Source: Hymenobacter sp. GOD-10R (lineage in GTDB: Bacteria > Bacteroidota > Bacteroidia > Cytophagales > Hymenobacteraceae). From it: a stretch of DNA of 64,000 nucleotides. Under the pieces are notes generated by a model. It was not told the origin of the DNA. It saw only the letters and a program-made list of their open reading frames with translations, and did no database searches. Both the position numbers and the translations under genes were made by a program. Location: assembly GCF_035609205.1 (NCBI RefSeq), contig NZ_CP141184.1:620001-684000 (forward strand), given 5' to 3'. Of the stretch, positions 7,263 to 16,224 are shown one piece after another. Position 1 is the stretch's first letter; every line of letters starts with the position of its first letter.

Positions 7263-7334
7263 TGGCCCCGGCGAGAATCGAACTCACATCTAAAGTTTAG
7301 GAAACCCTTATTCTATCCGTTGAACTACGGGGCC
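7263..7334 (-). tRNA. tRNA-Arg, anticodon CCU
   Basis: The minus strand folds as a 72-base tRNA. The acceptor GGCCCCG pairs with CGGGGCC, the D arm and T arm (GAGTTCGATTC) are normal, and the anticodon loop TTCCTAA places CCT at 34-36. The discriminator is A. CCA is not encoded. Its 3' end faces the accessory region at 1-7260, the usual geometry for an element inserted at a tRNA 3' end. A long open frame running through this tRNA on the plus strand is not coding there. Confidence 0.95.
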
Positions 7335-7466
7335 TTTCGGAAGTTAGCTAGGGGCAAAGGTAACGGGAAAGCAACGCCACTGCCAAACTGCGAAGCCAGA
7401 CACTGCGTAAAGGCAAGTAATTTCGCGCAGCAACTTTCTCTCTGTTCAGTTACCGTTTTTATCCGC

Positions 7467-8618
7467 ATGGGCTTACTGGACGATTTGCATGCTGCCCGTC
7501 GCGCTGCCGGCGGCCGTGTTGCTACGGGACGTAGTGGTGCCCAGCCGGCGCTGCTTTTCATTCCGGATATTAGTGGGTTCACCCGTTTTATTCAGGAAAC
7601 CGGCGACGACCTAGCCCAGTGGCTGGTGGCCGACTTGCTCGAAATTTTGATCGAGGCCAATACCTTAGGTATGTCGGTGAGCGAAATTCAGGGCGACGCC
7701 ATTTTGTTCTACCGCCTTGGGCCGCCGCCTTCCATTCAGGACCTCGTGGCCCAGTGCCGGCGCATCTTCCTCGATTTTCAGAACTACGTCCGGTTAGTGG
7801 AGCGCGACACGGGCTCCACCCTAGGTGCTGCGCTGCGCAACAACGATCTCACCCTCAAGATTATCGTGCACTACGGTCATGTGAATGTGGCCCAGATTCG
7901 CAACTTCACTAAGCTGATGGGGCGTGATCTGATTGTGGTGCACCGCCTGCTAAAGAACAACGTAACCGGCAGCGAATACCTGCTGCTGTCGGACGACTAC
8001 CTCGAAACGCAAAAGCCCGCCGACATCGCCCGGAGCTTCTCCTGGACGCGCCTGCTGCGTGGCACTTGCACCTACGACTACCTAGGTCAGATATGCTACC
8101 AGTATGCGCATCTGACGCCCCTCCGGCTTCTGCTCGACGAGCAGATGGCCCCCGGCCGGCCTAGCGGCACCCAGAACAACGCGCTCAAAGTGCGACGTTT
8201 GCTGCCGCTGCCGGCGCGCGACGTGCTACGCATCGTCAGCAACTTCCGGCTGCGCCCGCGGTGGATGGCAGGTGTCACTAAGGTGCATTACGACGTGACC
8301 AAAGCGGGACGCTTGGGTACCTCCTACAAAGTGGATATCAACAACGGCCAAATCGACTTTCAAGCCGTGCAGTACTTTGAGGATGAAGATCGGATTGAGT
8401 ACGTGGAGAAAATCTCGCACTTCCGAGTTTTTCCTAACTCCCTGTTATTCTTCTTCATCGAGCCCGTCACGGAAGGTACTGCGCTGCTTACCCTGGAGTT
8501 TCGCTACGGCCACATTGCCAGTTCTAGCTCCCTGATTCGCTTTGGCCAATTGCAACGCATGCATCGCTTTTTGGGCGAATCAATCAAGCGCTTGGCAGCG
8601 ATAAAGAGTAACAGGTAA
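7467..8618 (+). CDS. DUF2652 class III cyclase-like protein with SRPBCC-type C-terminal domain
   Basis: The ATG at 7467 gives 383 residues; the upstream extension crosses the tRNA and is rejected. Residues about 25-200 follow the class III nucleotide cyclase pattern: PDISGFTRF carries the first metal-binding Asp, and IQGDAILFY carries the second. The substrate-lysine position before it reads Glu, and the loop that normally holds Asn and Arg reads GRDLIVVHRL, so the Asn is Ile while the Arg is kept. These changes suggest altered or weak catalysis. Residues about 235-380 resemble the SRPBCC/polyketide-cyclase ligand-binding fold. It is convergent with an HD/DUF5706 protein, which is of interest because DUF5706 proteins include Pycsar effectors. 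Confidence 0.75.
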   Translation: MGLLDDLHAARRAAGGRVATGRSGAQPALLFIPDISGFTRFIQETGDDLAQWLVADLLEILIEANTLGMSVSEIQGDAILFYRLGPPPSIQDLVAQCRRIFLDFQNYVRLVERDTGSTLGAALRNNDLTLKIIVHYGHVNVAQIRNFTKLMGRDLIVVHRLLKNNVTGSEYLLLSDDYLETQKPADIARSFSWTRLLRGTCTYDYLGQICYQYAHLTPLRLLLDEQMAPGRPSGTQNNALKVRRLLPLPARDVLRIVSNFRLRPRWMAGVTKVHYDVTKAGRLGTSYKVDINNGQIDFQAVQYFEDEDRIEYVEKISHFRVFPNSLLFFFIEPVTEGTALLTLEFRYGHIASSSSLIRFGQLQRMHRFLGESIKRLAAIKSNR

Positions 8619-8654
8619 CAGAGCAGTGGAGTAAATCACTAAGCTAATAAAACA

Positions 8655-8770
8655 AAAACGGCTGTCATCCTGAGCTTGCGAAGGACCTTATCACCTTTGA
8701 ACAAGCCACTGTTACATGGGTCGTTCTGGCGTGATAAGGTCCTTCGCAAGCTCAGGATGACAGCCGTTTT
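8655..8770. repeat. Long inverted repeat, GTCATCCTGAGC family copy 1
   Basis: Arms 8655-8694 and 8731-8770 are perfect reverse complements of 40 bases with a 36-base spacer. The core reads GTCATCCTGAGCTTGCGAAG. It lies between two convergent genes and could fold on either strand. Related copies are at 27321, 34435, 39183 and 45142. Confidence 0.9.
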
Positions 8771-8797
8771 GTAGGTACTTAATTTCTACAAACTGCC

Positions 8798-10036
8798 TTA
8801 CACCTTATACAGCAGCACAATGCCGAACGATAAGGCCGTCAGGATTAGGCCGACCATGAAGATGGTGTAGCTGATGCGCAGCAAGCGGTATTTCTTGGAC
8901 AGTACTTCGCCGAGGTAGTAGATGTCGGTTACCATGTTGATGTAAAGCGACTCTTTCTGGCGCATTAGCTCCGTCATGCCGCCCTGGAAATCGTCGAGGC
9001 TGAGCTTAGTGAAGTTGCCGAAGAACAGCAGATTCACGCGGCGGTTGTTGGCTACTTGTGGGCTCTTTTTCAGCCATTTAAAGCTCGTTACGTCAGGCTG
9101 GGCCGATAGGATGGATGACACCACCGAGCCAAGCGCCGTGATGAGCAGAAGTCCCATCGGTACCATCAGCAAAGGGTTGCGGGTAAAAGCTGGGCTCAGC
9201 ACCGCCGACTTGCCCCCGATCTTAATACCTAGGTACGTCACGATGACCGAGATGAGCACTGCGTTCAGCTGAATCATCATACTCGCCTTTTTATCGGCCA
9301 TGTCCGACAGCTTCATGTGGTTGCCATACATGGTGCGAAACATGGTTTCGATACCACGCTTAGGCTCGGCGAACGTCTCGGTTTTCTCCTTATCCTTCTT
9401 TTTCTTCTTCTTCTCGATCTTCTTGAGCAGGTCGCGCTGCTCCTTGATATTGTCTTTGAACTGCTTCTGGTACCGTTCCTTGGCTACATCGGTGTAGTAC
9501 TTAGCCGTCAGCATAAAGTCGAGCTGGTTCTCGGCCCACTCCACATTCGAGTAGGTTTTGCCAACAGTGGTTTCCCACTCGGCGCGCAGCAGCTCGGCCC
9601 CGGCAATAAAGTCTTCGCTACCTAGGTTGCTCATATCAGCATCCACGAGCAACTGTTGCAGCTCAGTGTCGCGGCGCTCGTTGCGGTGCGTGGCCCGGAT
9701 CGTGTCCTTCACCAGCGCAATCCGGTCGGCCGGGTAGCCTTGCTCCGTTAGCCATTGCTCTGCCAACTCCATGCTGCGGTACTCATGTCCGTCGTATATT
9801 TCAAGGTAGCCGGCATCGTGAAACCAGGCGGCTAATACCAAAGCTTCTAGGTCTCTATCGCTCAGGCCCGCTGCTTTGCCCAAGGCCTGCGCCTCCCGAA
9901 CTGTCGTTTGCGTATGCTTCAGACTATGGTACACGAGCTGGCCCGGCAGTTTCTTTTCGAAAAGTGCTGTGATGTACGCGCCAGCTTGGTTGATAATCTC
10001 GGATTTTGCTTCCTTAAGTATCTTGGTAGTTTCCAT
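8798..10036 (-). CDS. HD-domain phosphohydrolase fused to Pycsar-effector-like (DUF5706) membrane domain
   Basis: A 412-residue fusion. Residues about 35-130 are an HD domain with H-S-x-x-H, the H-D pair in AWFHDAGY and a later VDADMSN, typical of nucleotide phosphohydrolases. A very Lys-rich linker (about 205-220) leads to a C-terminal region with membrane segments around 258-278, 292-312 and 385-410. This corresponds to the DUF5706/Pycsar effector TM domain, which in defence systems responds to cyclic pyrimidine nucleotides. HD-DUF5706 fusions are common in Bacteroidota and not all are defence genes. The convergent neighbour is a cyclase-like protein. That pairing is suggestive only. Confidence 0.85.
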   Translation of the reverse strand: METTKILKEAKSEIINQAGAYITALFEKKLPGQLVYHSLKHTQTTVREAQALGKAAGLSDRDLEALVLAAWFHDAGYLEIYDGHEYRSMELAEQWLTEQGYPADRIALVKDTIRATHRNERRDTELQQLLVDADMSNLGSEDFIAGAELLRAEWETTVGKTYSNVEWAENQLDFMLTAKYYTDVAKERYQKQFKDNIKEQRDLLKKIEKKKKKKDKEKTETFAEPKRGIETMFRTMYGNHMKLSDMADKKASMMIQLNAVLISVIVTYLGIKIGGKSAVLSPAFTRNPLLMVPMGLLLITALGSVVSSILSAQPDVTSFKWLKKSPQVANNRRVNLLFFGNFTKLSLDDFQGGMTELMRQKESLYINMVTDIYYLGEVLSKKYRLLRISYTIFMVGLILTALSFGIVLLYKV

Positions 10037-10198
10037 GCAGTAGGGGAGAAAGGGCGTTGCCAGGGAGAGCAGCGGTGAACCAAGGTAAAACGCGAATATT
10101 GCGTTCAGGTTTTTCGTTGCCTATACTAAACTGTAAGCAACCAGTTTTCGTACGGCAGCCCACACAGCTTTATAACAAATAAGCGGCCGCTTAATTTC

Positions 10199-10206
10199 TA
10201 AGTTTG
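10199..10206 (+). promoter_or_regulatory. TAnnTTTG promoter element
   Basis: TAAGTTTG matches the Bacteroidota -7 consensus TAnnTTTG and lies about 85 bases before the ATG at 10292. No clear -33 TTG is seen at the best distance, so this is a candidate only. Confidence 0.4.
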
Positions 10207-10291
10207 CTGCCTTTTCTGCTAACCCTAATTATTCGTACTTGGTTTACGTTGTTAGGTTGGTGCTTACCCACATTACGCTCACGCCTTCCGT

Positions 10292-13200
10292 ATGAGAAGA
10301 TTTTTCCGTGCCTATTGTCTTTTACTGGCCGTCACGAGTTGGATCTTGCCAACTGCTTACGCACAAAAGAAAACGCAGACCCCGCACACAATCCGGCCAA
10401 ACTACCACCACGGCGGCGAGAACTGGCAAAGCAAAACTCCTCCTGATAGCACGCACATTCGGTATACTGTTTTCCTGATCGGCGACGTAGGCAAGCCTAT
10501 TCCTAAAGCAGAGGGGGGCGAACCGTCGTTGAATTACCTGCGCAAGCAAATCATGGCTGCCGGTGCCAAAAGCACCACCTTGTTCCTCGGCGACAACGTG
10601 TACGAATACGGCTTGCCACCCGAGAATGCCCTTGACCGGAAGGAGTCGGAGCGCCGCCTGACCGATCAGCTCGACATCCTGCGCAACTATCCTGGCGAGA
10701 AGTACATGGTGCCCGGAAACCACGACTGGCGCCAAGGCCTAGCCGGTGGCCTCGATCAGGTAGTGCGCCAGCAGACCTTCATCGAAAACTACATGATGAA
10801 GGATTCGGCGCAGTTTGCCTACACCGGCGACTTCCTGATTCCGCGCGACGGTTGCCCTGGGCCGTTTGAGGTGCGCGTGCAGGACGACATCGTGCTGATC
10901 ATGCTGAACTCGCAGTGGTTTTTGCAGACCCAAACCACGGAGAAACCTTACGGCGCGAACAGCGGCTGCGGCGTTGCCAACGAGACCGACTTCTTCACGC
11001 AGCTAGAGGACGTTATTTCTCGCAACAAGGATAAGAACATCATAGTCGTTGCCCACCACCCGATTCAGTCGGACGGTATCCATGGGGGCTACTTCACCGT
11101 CGGCGACCATATCTTCCCGCTGTCTATTGTCTTCAAATATGCGTTCCTGCCCTTGCCGGTTATTGGGTCGATTTATCCCTTTGCCCGCAAATACGGCGGC
11201 GTGACGCAAGACATTGCTCACCCACTTTATCAGACCTATAAGAAGGGACTGGAGGATATTTTCGCGCGCTACCCCAACATCGTATATGTATCAGGGCACG
11301 AGCACAACTTGCAATACTTCAAAACGCCCACCTACCATCAGATTATTAGTGGTGCCGGCTGCAAAACCCAGCACGTGAAGCCCGGCAACGGCGCTGATGC
11401 TATGTTCTCGGATAAGGAGAAAGGCATTGCCCGGGTAAACTACTACGACAACGGTGAGGTCTGGACGGAGTTTCTGGTGCCCGCAGACAGTGGTGAAGTG
11501 GCCCGACGCGTATTCCGGACGCCGCTCTACGCCAAACAAACCAAGTTGGTGGAGCAGGTAGCCGTACAGCAACAGGCGCCCAGCGTCTCGTTCAAGGATA
11601 GCAGCATCACGGTGGCGGCCAACCCGGCCTACGCTGACCGGGGCAAGTTCCACAAGTTCCTGTTCGGGAAGCACTACCGCGCCGAGTGGGCTACGCCCGT
11701 GAAAATGCCAGTGCTCGACTTAGCTACCGAGCGTGGTGGCCTCTCGCCCTACAAAGTAGGGGGTGGCAAGCAAACGGCTTCGCTGAAAGTACGCAACGAG
11801 GAAGGCCGCAACTATACGCTGCGCGGGCTGAACAAGGACCCTTCGGCGGTACTGCCTGAAGCCCTGCGCGCTGGGGCGGCAAAGGATATTTTACAAGACC
11901 AGATTTCGGCTCAGCATCCGTATGGCGCCCTGCCGATTCCTCCCCTTGCTTCGGCCGCGGGCATTCTGCACACCAACCCTGAGTTGCGCTACATTCCGCA
12001 GGACCCACGGCTGGAGCAGTACTACGAGCGATTCTCGAACACGCCGGTGTTCTTGGAAGAAGACGCCAAGGACAACCAGAGCAACGTGGAGTCATTGGGC
12101 AACGCCAAGAATCTGGTGGGCACCGACAAAGTGCTGGAACGCTTAGAAGAAGACAACGACAACCGCGTCGACGAACAGGCGTTTGCCCGCTCGCGCCTCT
12201 TCGATATGTGGATTGGTGACTGGGACCGGCACGAAGACCAGTGGCGCTGGGCGGAGCGCAAGGACAAGGACGGCGACCGGAAATTCACAGCCGTACCCGA
12301 AGACCGCGACATTGCCTTCTTCAAGGGTGACGGATTGTTCCCGTACCTAGCTTCGCGCAAGTGGGCTATCCGCAACTTCCAGAACTTCGGTTACGACTAC
12401 GCTGACTGGAAAGGGTTGAACCTCACCGCCCTGGCCAACGACCGGGTGTTCCTAGCTTCCATCACGAAGGAAGATTGGGTGAAAACGGCCGAGGACTTGA
12501 AGAAGCGCCTCACCGACGCTGAAATCGACAACGCCCTGCGCCAGCGCTGGCCCAAGAAAATCTACGACGAACACGGTCCCGAAATTGCCGCCAAGCTCAA
12601 GAGCCGTCGCGAATTACTGCCCCAACTTGCCGCCGACTACTACACGATGGTGTCGAAGATTACGGAGGTGAAGGGTAGCTCTAAAAATGAAAAATTCGTG
12701 GTGGAGCGTCTCGAAGGCAACAAAACCCGCGTGACGGTGCAGAAGATCAATAAGGATGGTAAGCTGACCAAGATCCTATTTGACCGCACCTTCGATAACA
12801 AAGTCACTAAAGACATTCGCCTCTACGGCTTCGCTGGCAACGACGTCTACGACGTGCGTGGTGACGTAAAAAAGGGCACCAACGTACGCATCATCGCAGG
12901 CACCGACCGCGACTCCATCGTAGACCGTTCGCACGTGCGGGGCCTAGGTAACTACACCCAGGTGTACGACGCCGATTCGGGCAACGTAATTGTGCCGGGT
13001 CGCACCACGCGCCTGCGCCTAGCGTCGAACACCGACGTGAACCGCTACGATTATCCTAACCGTACCGACCGCAAAGACTACCAGCTCAACTACCTAGGTC
13101 CGGCTGCTTACTTCGGCTACAACGTCGACGACCGGATCTTCATTGGCGGCGGCGCGACGTACCGACGTTACGGTTTCCGCAAAAAGCCGTTTGCCTCGGA

Positions 13201-14197
13201 GCAGTCGTTGGTGGCCAACTACGCCTTCTCGCAGAGCGCCTACAACGTGCGCTATCGTGGTCAGTTTACCGACGTGTTTGGCAAGCTTGATCTGAACATC
13301 AGTAGCCAGCTCTACGGGCCGCAGCTGCTGTACAACTACTTTGGTCTCGGCAACGACACCCGCAACGAAGCGCCCAAAACTGATGGTCGTGTGCGGCTGC
13401 GCGATATCAACGAGACCTACCGGATTCGCTTCTCGCGCTTCTACGTGGCCCCGATGCTGGAGAAAGACATTTTTAGCTTCCTGAAGCTAGGGTTCGGTCC
13501 GCAATACGATCAATTCCGCGTCGACCGCGAAAACCTAGGTAGCAAGATTGCCGAAGGGCTTGGTACCGGCAACGACAACCGCACAGGCGCCGCCGTGGGT
13601 ATTCGTGATTCCGACTTTGGTCTGAACCGTTACCTAGGAGGTAAAGTGTACTTGAATCTCGATGCCAGCAGCTCGCCCAAAAACCCGCGTATTGGTATCC
13701 GGTGGTACAACAGCGCCGAGTACAACTACCAGCTCAACGGCGAGAAGCTGCGCTACGGCCGTTTGGCGTCGGAGGTGCGCTTCTACGTGAGCCCCAACTT
13801 CCCCTTCCAGCTCACCTGGGCCGGGCGCTTGGGCGTGGCCCGCAACCTCGGCGACTACCGCTTCTACCAGGCCAACACCTTAGGCGGTACCACCAACCTA
13901 CGCGGCTACCGTCGCACGCGCTACGCTGGCCGCAGCTCGTTCTACGCCAACGGCGAAGTGCGCGTGCAACTCTTCACCTTCAACGCCTATTTGCTGCCCG
14001 GTAAGTTTGGTATCCTAGGTCTGGCCGATGCTGCCCGCGTGTACAGCCCCTACGACGTGAAAACGGGCTTCGATGCGCTGCACTCAGCCTTTGGCGGCGG
14101 CGTGTGGGTGGACATCCTCAAGCAAGCGGTTGTCAATGTGACCTACTCGGTGGGCGAGGAGCGCCTAATATTCCTTGGGTTCGACTTCTTGTTCTAA
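10292..14197 (+). CDS. Giant metallophosphoesterase / DRH-motif domain / outer-membrane barrel fusion
   Basis: A 1301-residue exported protein with a signal peptide ending near residue 25. Residues about 55-400 are a calcineurin-like phosphoesterase with all metal motifs: GDVG (64-67), GDN (100-102), GNHD (142-145), AHHP and GHEH (335-338). A middle domain around 560-780 contains GDWDRHEDQW (DRH at 645-647) and EDRD (670-673), resembling the active-site motifs of HipA/Fam20/CotH-like kinase folds. Residues about 930-1301 form a surface-antigen/BamA-like beta-barrel ending in a terminal aromatic. The protein should be anchored in the outer membrane. Such proteins are known in Bacteroidota but substrates are not. 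The kinase-like reading of the middle domain is inference. Confidence 0.85.
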   Translation: MRRFFRAYCLLLAVTSWILPTAYAQKKTQTPHTIRPNYHHGGENWQSKTPPDSTHIRYTVFLIGDVGKPIPKAEGGEPSLNYLRKQIMAAGAKSTTLFLGDNVYEYGLPPENALDRKESERRLTDQLDILRNYPGEKYMVPGNHDWRQGLAGGLDQVVRQQTFIENYMMKDSAQFAYTGDFLIPRDGCPGPFEVRVQDDIVLIMLNSQWFLQTQTTEKPYGANSGCGVANETDFFTQLEDVISRNKDKNIIVVAHHPIQSDGIHGGYFTVGDHIFPLSIVFKYAFLPLPVIGSIYPFARKYGGVTQDIAHPLYQTYKKGLEDIFARYPNIVYVSGHEHNLQYFKTPTYHQIISGAGCKTQHVKPGNGADAMFSDKEKGIARVNYYDNGEVWTEFLVPADSGEVARRVFRTPLYAKQTKLVEQVAVQQQAPSVSFKDSSITVAANPAYADRGKFHKFLFGKHYRAEWATPVKMPVLDLATERGGLSPYKVGGGKQTASLKVRNEEGRNYTLRGLNKDPSAVLPEALRAGAAKDILQDQISAQHPYGALPIPPLASAAGILHTNPELRYIPQDPRLEQYYERFSNTPVFLEEDAKDNQSNVESLGNAKNLVGTDKVLERLEEDNDNRVDEQAFARSRLFDMWIGDWDRHEDQWRWAERKDKDGDRKFTAVPEDRDIAFFKGDGLFPYLASRKWAIRNFQNFGYDYADWKGLNLTALANDRVFLASITKEDWVKTAEDLKKRLTDAEIDNALRQRWPKKIYDEHGPEIAAKLKSRRELLPQLAADYYTMVSKITEVKGSSKNEKFVVERLEGNKTRVTVQKINKDGKLTKILFDRTFDNKVTKDIRLYGFAGNDVYDVRGDVKKGTNVRIIAGTDRDSIVDRSHVRGLGNYTQVYDADSGNVIVPGRTTRLRLASNTDVNRYDYPNRTDRKDYQLNYLGPAAYFGYNVDDRIFIGGGATYRRYGFRKKPFASEQSLVANYAFSQSAYNVRYRGQFTDVFGKLDLNISSQLYGPQLLYNYFGLGNDTRNEAPKTDGRVRLRDINETYRIRFSRFYVAPMLEKDIFSFLKLGFGPQYDQFRVDRENLGSKIAEGLGTGNDNRTGAAVGIRDSDFGLNRYLGGKVYLNLDASSSPKNPRIGIRWYNSAEYNYQLNGEKLRYGRLASEVRFYVSPNFPFQLTWAGRLGVARNLGDYRFYQANTLGGTTNLRGYRRTRYAGRSSFYANGEVRVQLFTFNAYLLPGKFGILGLADAARVYSPYDVKTGFDALHSAFGGGVWVDILKQAVVNVTYSVGEERLIFLGFDFLF

Positions 14198-14219
14198 GTC
14201 ATCCAAGGCAACAGCTGAA

Positions 14220-14282
14220 CACAGCGCATTAACACAACGACCAGACAAGCTACTTGTCTGGTCGTTGTGTTAATGCGCTGTG
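14220..14282. repeat. Perfect 30-bp inverted repeat with 3-base loop
   Basis: Arms 14220-14249 and 14253-14282 are exactly complementary, with loop CTA. It begins 22 bases after the phosphoesterase stop. There is no T-run after either arm, so it is not a standard intrinsic terminator, though such a stem may still end or protect the mRNA. It is unrelated to the GTCAT family. Confidence 0.95.
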
Positions 14283-14331
14283 GGGCGTAGCTTTAGCATG
14301 CAATTTATCCGGTGTATCAAACTACTTTCTT

Positions 14332-16008
14332 ATGCTTACTATTACTCGTTTAATTCGATTCATTACGGGCTTGTTGGTTGCGTTCGGTCTAGGTTTTAAA
14401 GGGTTGGCCCAGACGGCGCCTACTTGGCAAAGCGCACAAACCATGGGTAGCCCGTGGAGTTTTGGGGTGGTTAAAGCCGGCAGCTCTGCCGTCGATGGCG
14501 CCGGTAACTTCTATGAAGTTGGTAACTTCAGCGGAACCAATGCAACTGTTGTGGGGGGAATGACGCTCACCGCTCCTGTTGGTTCGGCCAACTCCATCTT
14601 TATAGCGAAATACACTGCCGACGGGAGATTAGCTTGGCTACGCCAACTTAACGGAGCAGGTTGGATAGAATCGAAGAAAGTGGCGGTCGATGCCAGTGGT
14701 CACGTGTATGTGGTAGGCTTTTCCTCGAACAAAGAAATAGACCTAGGCAATGGCGTGAAGCTTGCCGGCGGCACTGATGATCGGGCCTTCATTGTGCGCT
14801 ACTCGCCCGAAGGCGTTGCTGAGTGGGCACAGCAAGCGACGCCTCGTTCCGTTGGACACGGCGTTGGCTTTGATGCGGCCGGTAACGTGTACTTCAGCGG
14901 ATTCTTCTACTCAAATACCACAATTGGTGGCCAGAGTATTTCTTCTCCAGGTACGAACACTACCTTCTTGGCCCGTCTATCCGCTGAGACGGGTGCTGTG
15001 CAATCCTTGGTACCTACTTTTTACTACACGCCACCTGCTAGCGGGCCAGGTACTTACGTAGAAACAGGGCTTGCAATTGGCGCTGATGGTCGAGCTTATT
15101 TAACTACTAGTTTCAGTCTGCCGGTCACCTTCAGCTCAACTACCACACTGCGGCCCCGCGGAACCCGCGACGGACTGGTTGCCTGCTACAGTCCACAGGG
15201 AAGATTCGAGTGGGCACGACAGTTTAGAGGACAAAAAGTAGCTGTTCCGGGCAAAGCTACTCCGGATGCCGCTGGCAATGTTTACGTAGCTGGGTTTGTT
15301 GATGGCGCCGCTACTTTCGATGCCATTGTGCCATTTGGAGCGGGTAATTTCCTCGCTAAGTATTCTCCACAGGGAGCAATACAGTGGGTGCGAGCAGACG
15401 AAGGAACTAGCACAGGTGGTTGGAGCAGAGTGTGCCTGGACGAAGCCGGGAATCCCTATGTAGTTGGGTCCATTACTGGCGCAGCTTCATTTGGTTCTGT
15501 GAAGCTTATTAGTGCTGGCAAAACCGACATTGCGGTAGCTTCTTATTCGCCTCAGGGCGACTTGCGTTGGGCGCAATCAGCGGGTAGTGTCGACTCTGAC
15601 TGGGGTCAAGATATAAGTGTAACTGGGGGAACAGTGTATATGATAGGACGCTTCAGCAGTACCTGCTCGTTTGGCAATCAAACGCTAAGCACAGCCACTC
15701 TGAGCCCGACCGCGCCAAGCTCCGAAACCTTCATTGCTCGCCTAGGCACGAGCGTGTTGGCAACGCAAGCCGCTCGTTCCACAACCATAAGTATCTACCC
15801 AAACCCGGCTACTGATCAAGTGCAACTCCTAGGTCTTCCAAGCGGTAGCCAAGTGAGCCTGGTAGATGCGCTCGGCCGGCTAGCTCGTACGAGTGTGCTC
15901 ACCGCTGAAGGGAAGGTATCGGTAATAGGATTAAAGCCTGGCTTGTACTCGCTACAAGCAACCGATCAGCAAGGGCAAACCTATAGAAGCAGACTAGTCA
16001 TTCATTAA
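14332..16008 (+). CDS. Secreted beta-propeller (SBBP-like) protein with T9SS sorting domain
   Basis: The ATG at 14332 gives 558 residues with a hydrophobic signal peptide. An earlier in-frame start lies within the inverted repeat and is rejected. The body is a series of about 50-residue units with D-x-A/S-G-N-x-Y-V-x-G-x-F motifs, the SBBP/seven-bladed propeller pattern. The last 75 residues contain SIYPNPATDQV, a GR-L region and a G-L-Y-x-L ending, a type A T9SS sorting domain. The protein should be exported and attached to the cell surface. Its ligand is unknown. It follows the phosphoesterase gene by 134 bases, with the hairpin between. Confidence 0.85.
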   Translation: MLTITRLIRFITGLLVAFGLGFKGLAQTAPTWQSAQTMGSPWSFGVVKAGSSAVDGAGNFYEVGNFSGTNATVVGGMTLTAPVGSANSIFIAKYTADGRLAWLRQLNGAGWIESKKVAVDASGHVYVVGFSSNKEIDLGNGVKLAGGTDDRAFIVRYSPEGVAEWAQQATPRSVGHGVGFDAAGNVYFSGFFYSNTTIGGQSISSPGTNTTFLARLSAETGAVQSLVPTFYYTPPASGPGTYVETGLAIGADGRAYLTTSFSLPVTFSSTTTLRPRGTRDGLVACYSPQGRFEWARQFRGQKVAVPGKATPDAAGNVYVAGFVDGAATFDAIVPFGAGNFLAKYSPQGAIQWVRADEGTSTGGWSRVCLDEAGNPYVVGSITGAASFGSVKLISAGKTDIAVASYSPQGDLRWAQSAGSVDSDWGQDISVTGGTVYMIGRFSSTCSFGNQTLSTATLSPTAPSSETFIARLGTSVLATQAARSTTISIYPNPATDQVQLLGLPSGSQVSLVDALGRLARTSVLTAEGKVSVIGLKPGLYSLQATDQQGQTYRSRLVIH

Positions 16009-16160
16009 AGAGTTGAAGCTGTTGCCAAGGCTTTTCATAGGGATATGCTTTTGTACAATGACGGCAAAAACACATTTGGGGATGAGTAAAAGAGTTGATA
16101 ACCAGTAATTCCTGATACAACCTAAACTTAACAGTTCATCCTTTCATCCTTTTTTCATCA

Positions 16161-16194
16161 AAAGACGTTAAGGCGAAAGCCTAACGTCTTTTTT
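16161..16194 (+). terminator. Intrinsic terminator after T9SS propeller gene
   Basis: AAAGACGTTA and TAACGTCTTT arms, extended by AGGC/GCC with one bulge, enclose a GAAA tetraloop followed by a T-run on the plus strand. Confidence 0.75.
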
Positions 16195-16224
16195 GCTTTT
16201 ATCAGACCTGCCCTTTCGTCTGTT

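Noticed and set aside
7260..7466. N-terminal extension of the cyclase-like gene
   Set aside because: It reads through the tRNA-Arg gene; the ATG at 7467 starts right before the conserved domain.
8655..8770. Insertion sequence ends
   Set aside because: The arms enclose only 36 bases and no transposase is present; a non-autonomous repeat is the simpler reading.
12022..12375. Long antisense frames within the giant phosphoesterase gene and similar frames in GH95, paa and GH78 genes
   Set aside because: They are GC-skew shadows: high Arg/Ser/Ala content and no conserved motifs, while the sense frames have full domains.
14254..14331. Upstream start of the T9SS propeller gene
   Set aside because: It starts inside the perfect palindrome and would place about 26 residues before a good signal peptide.
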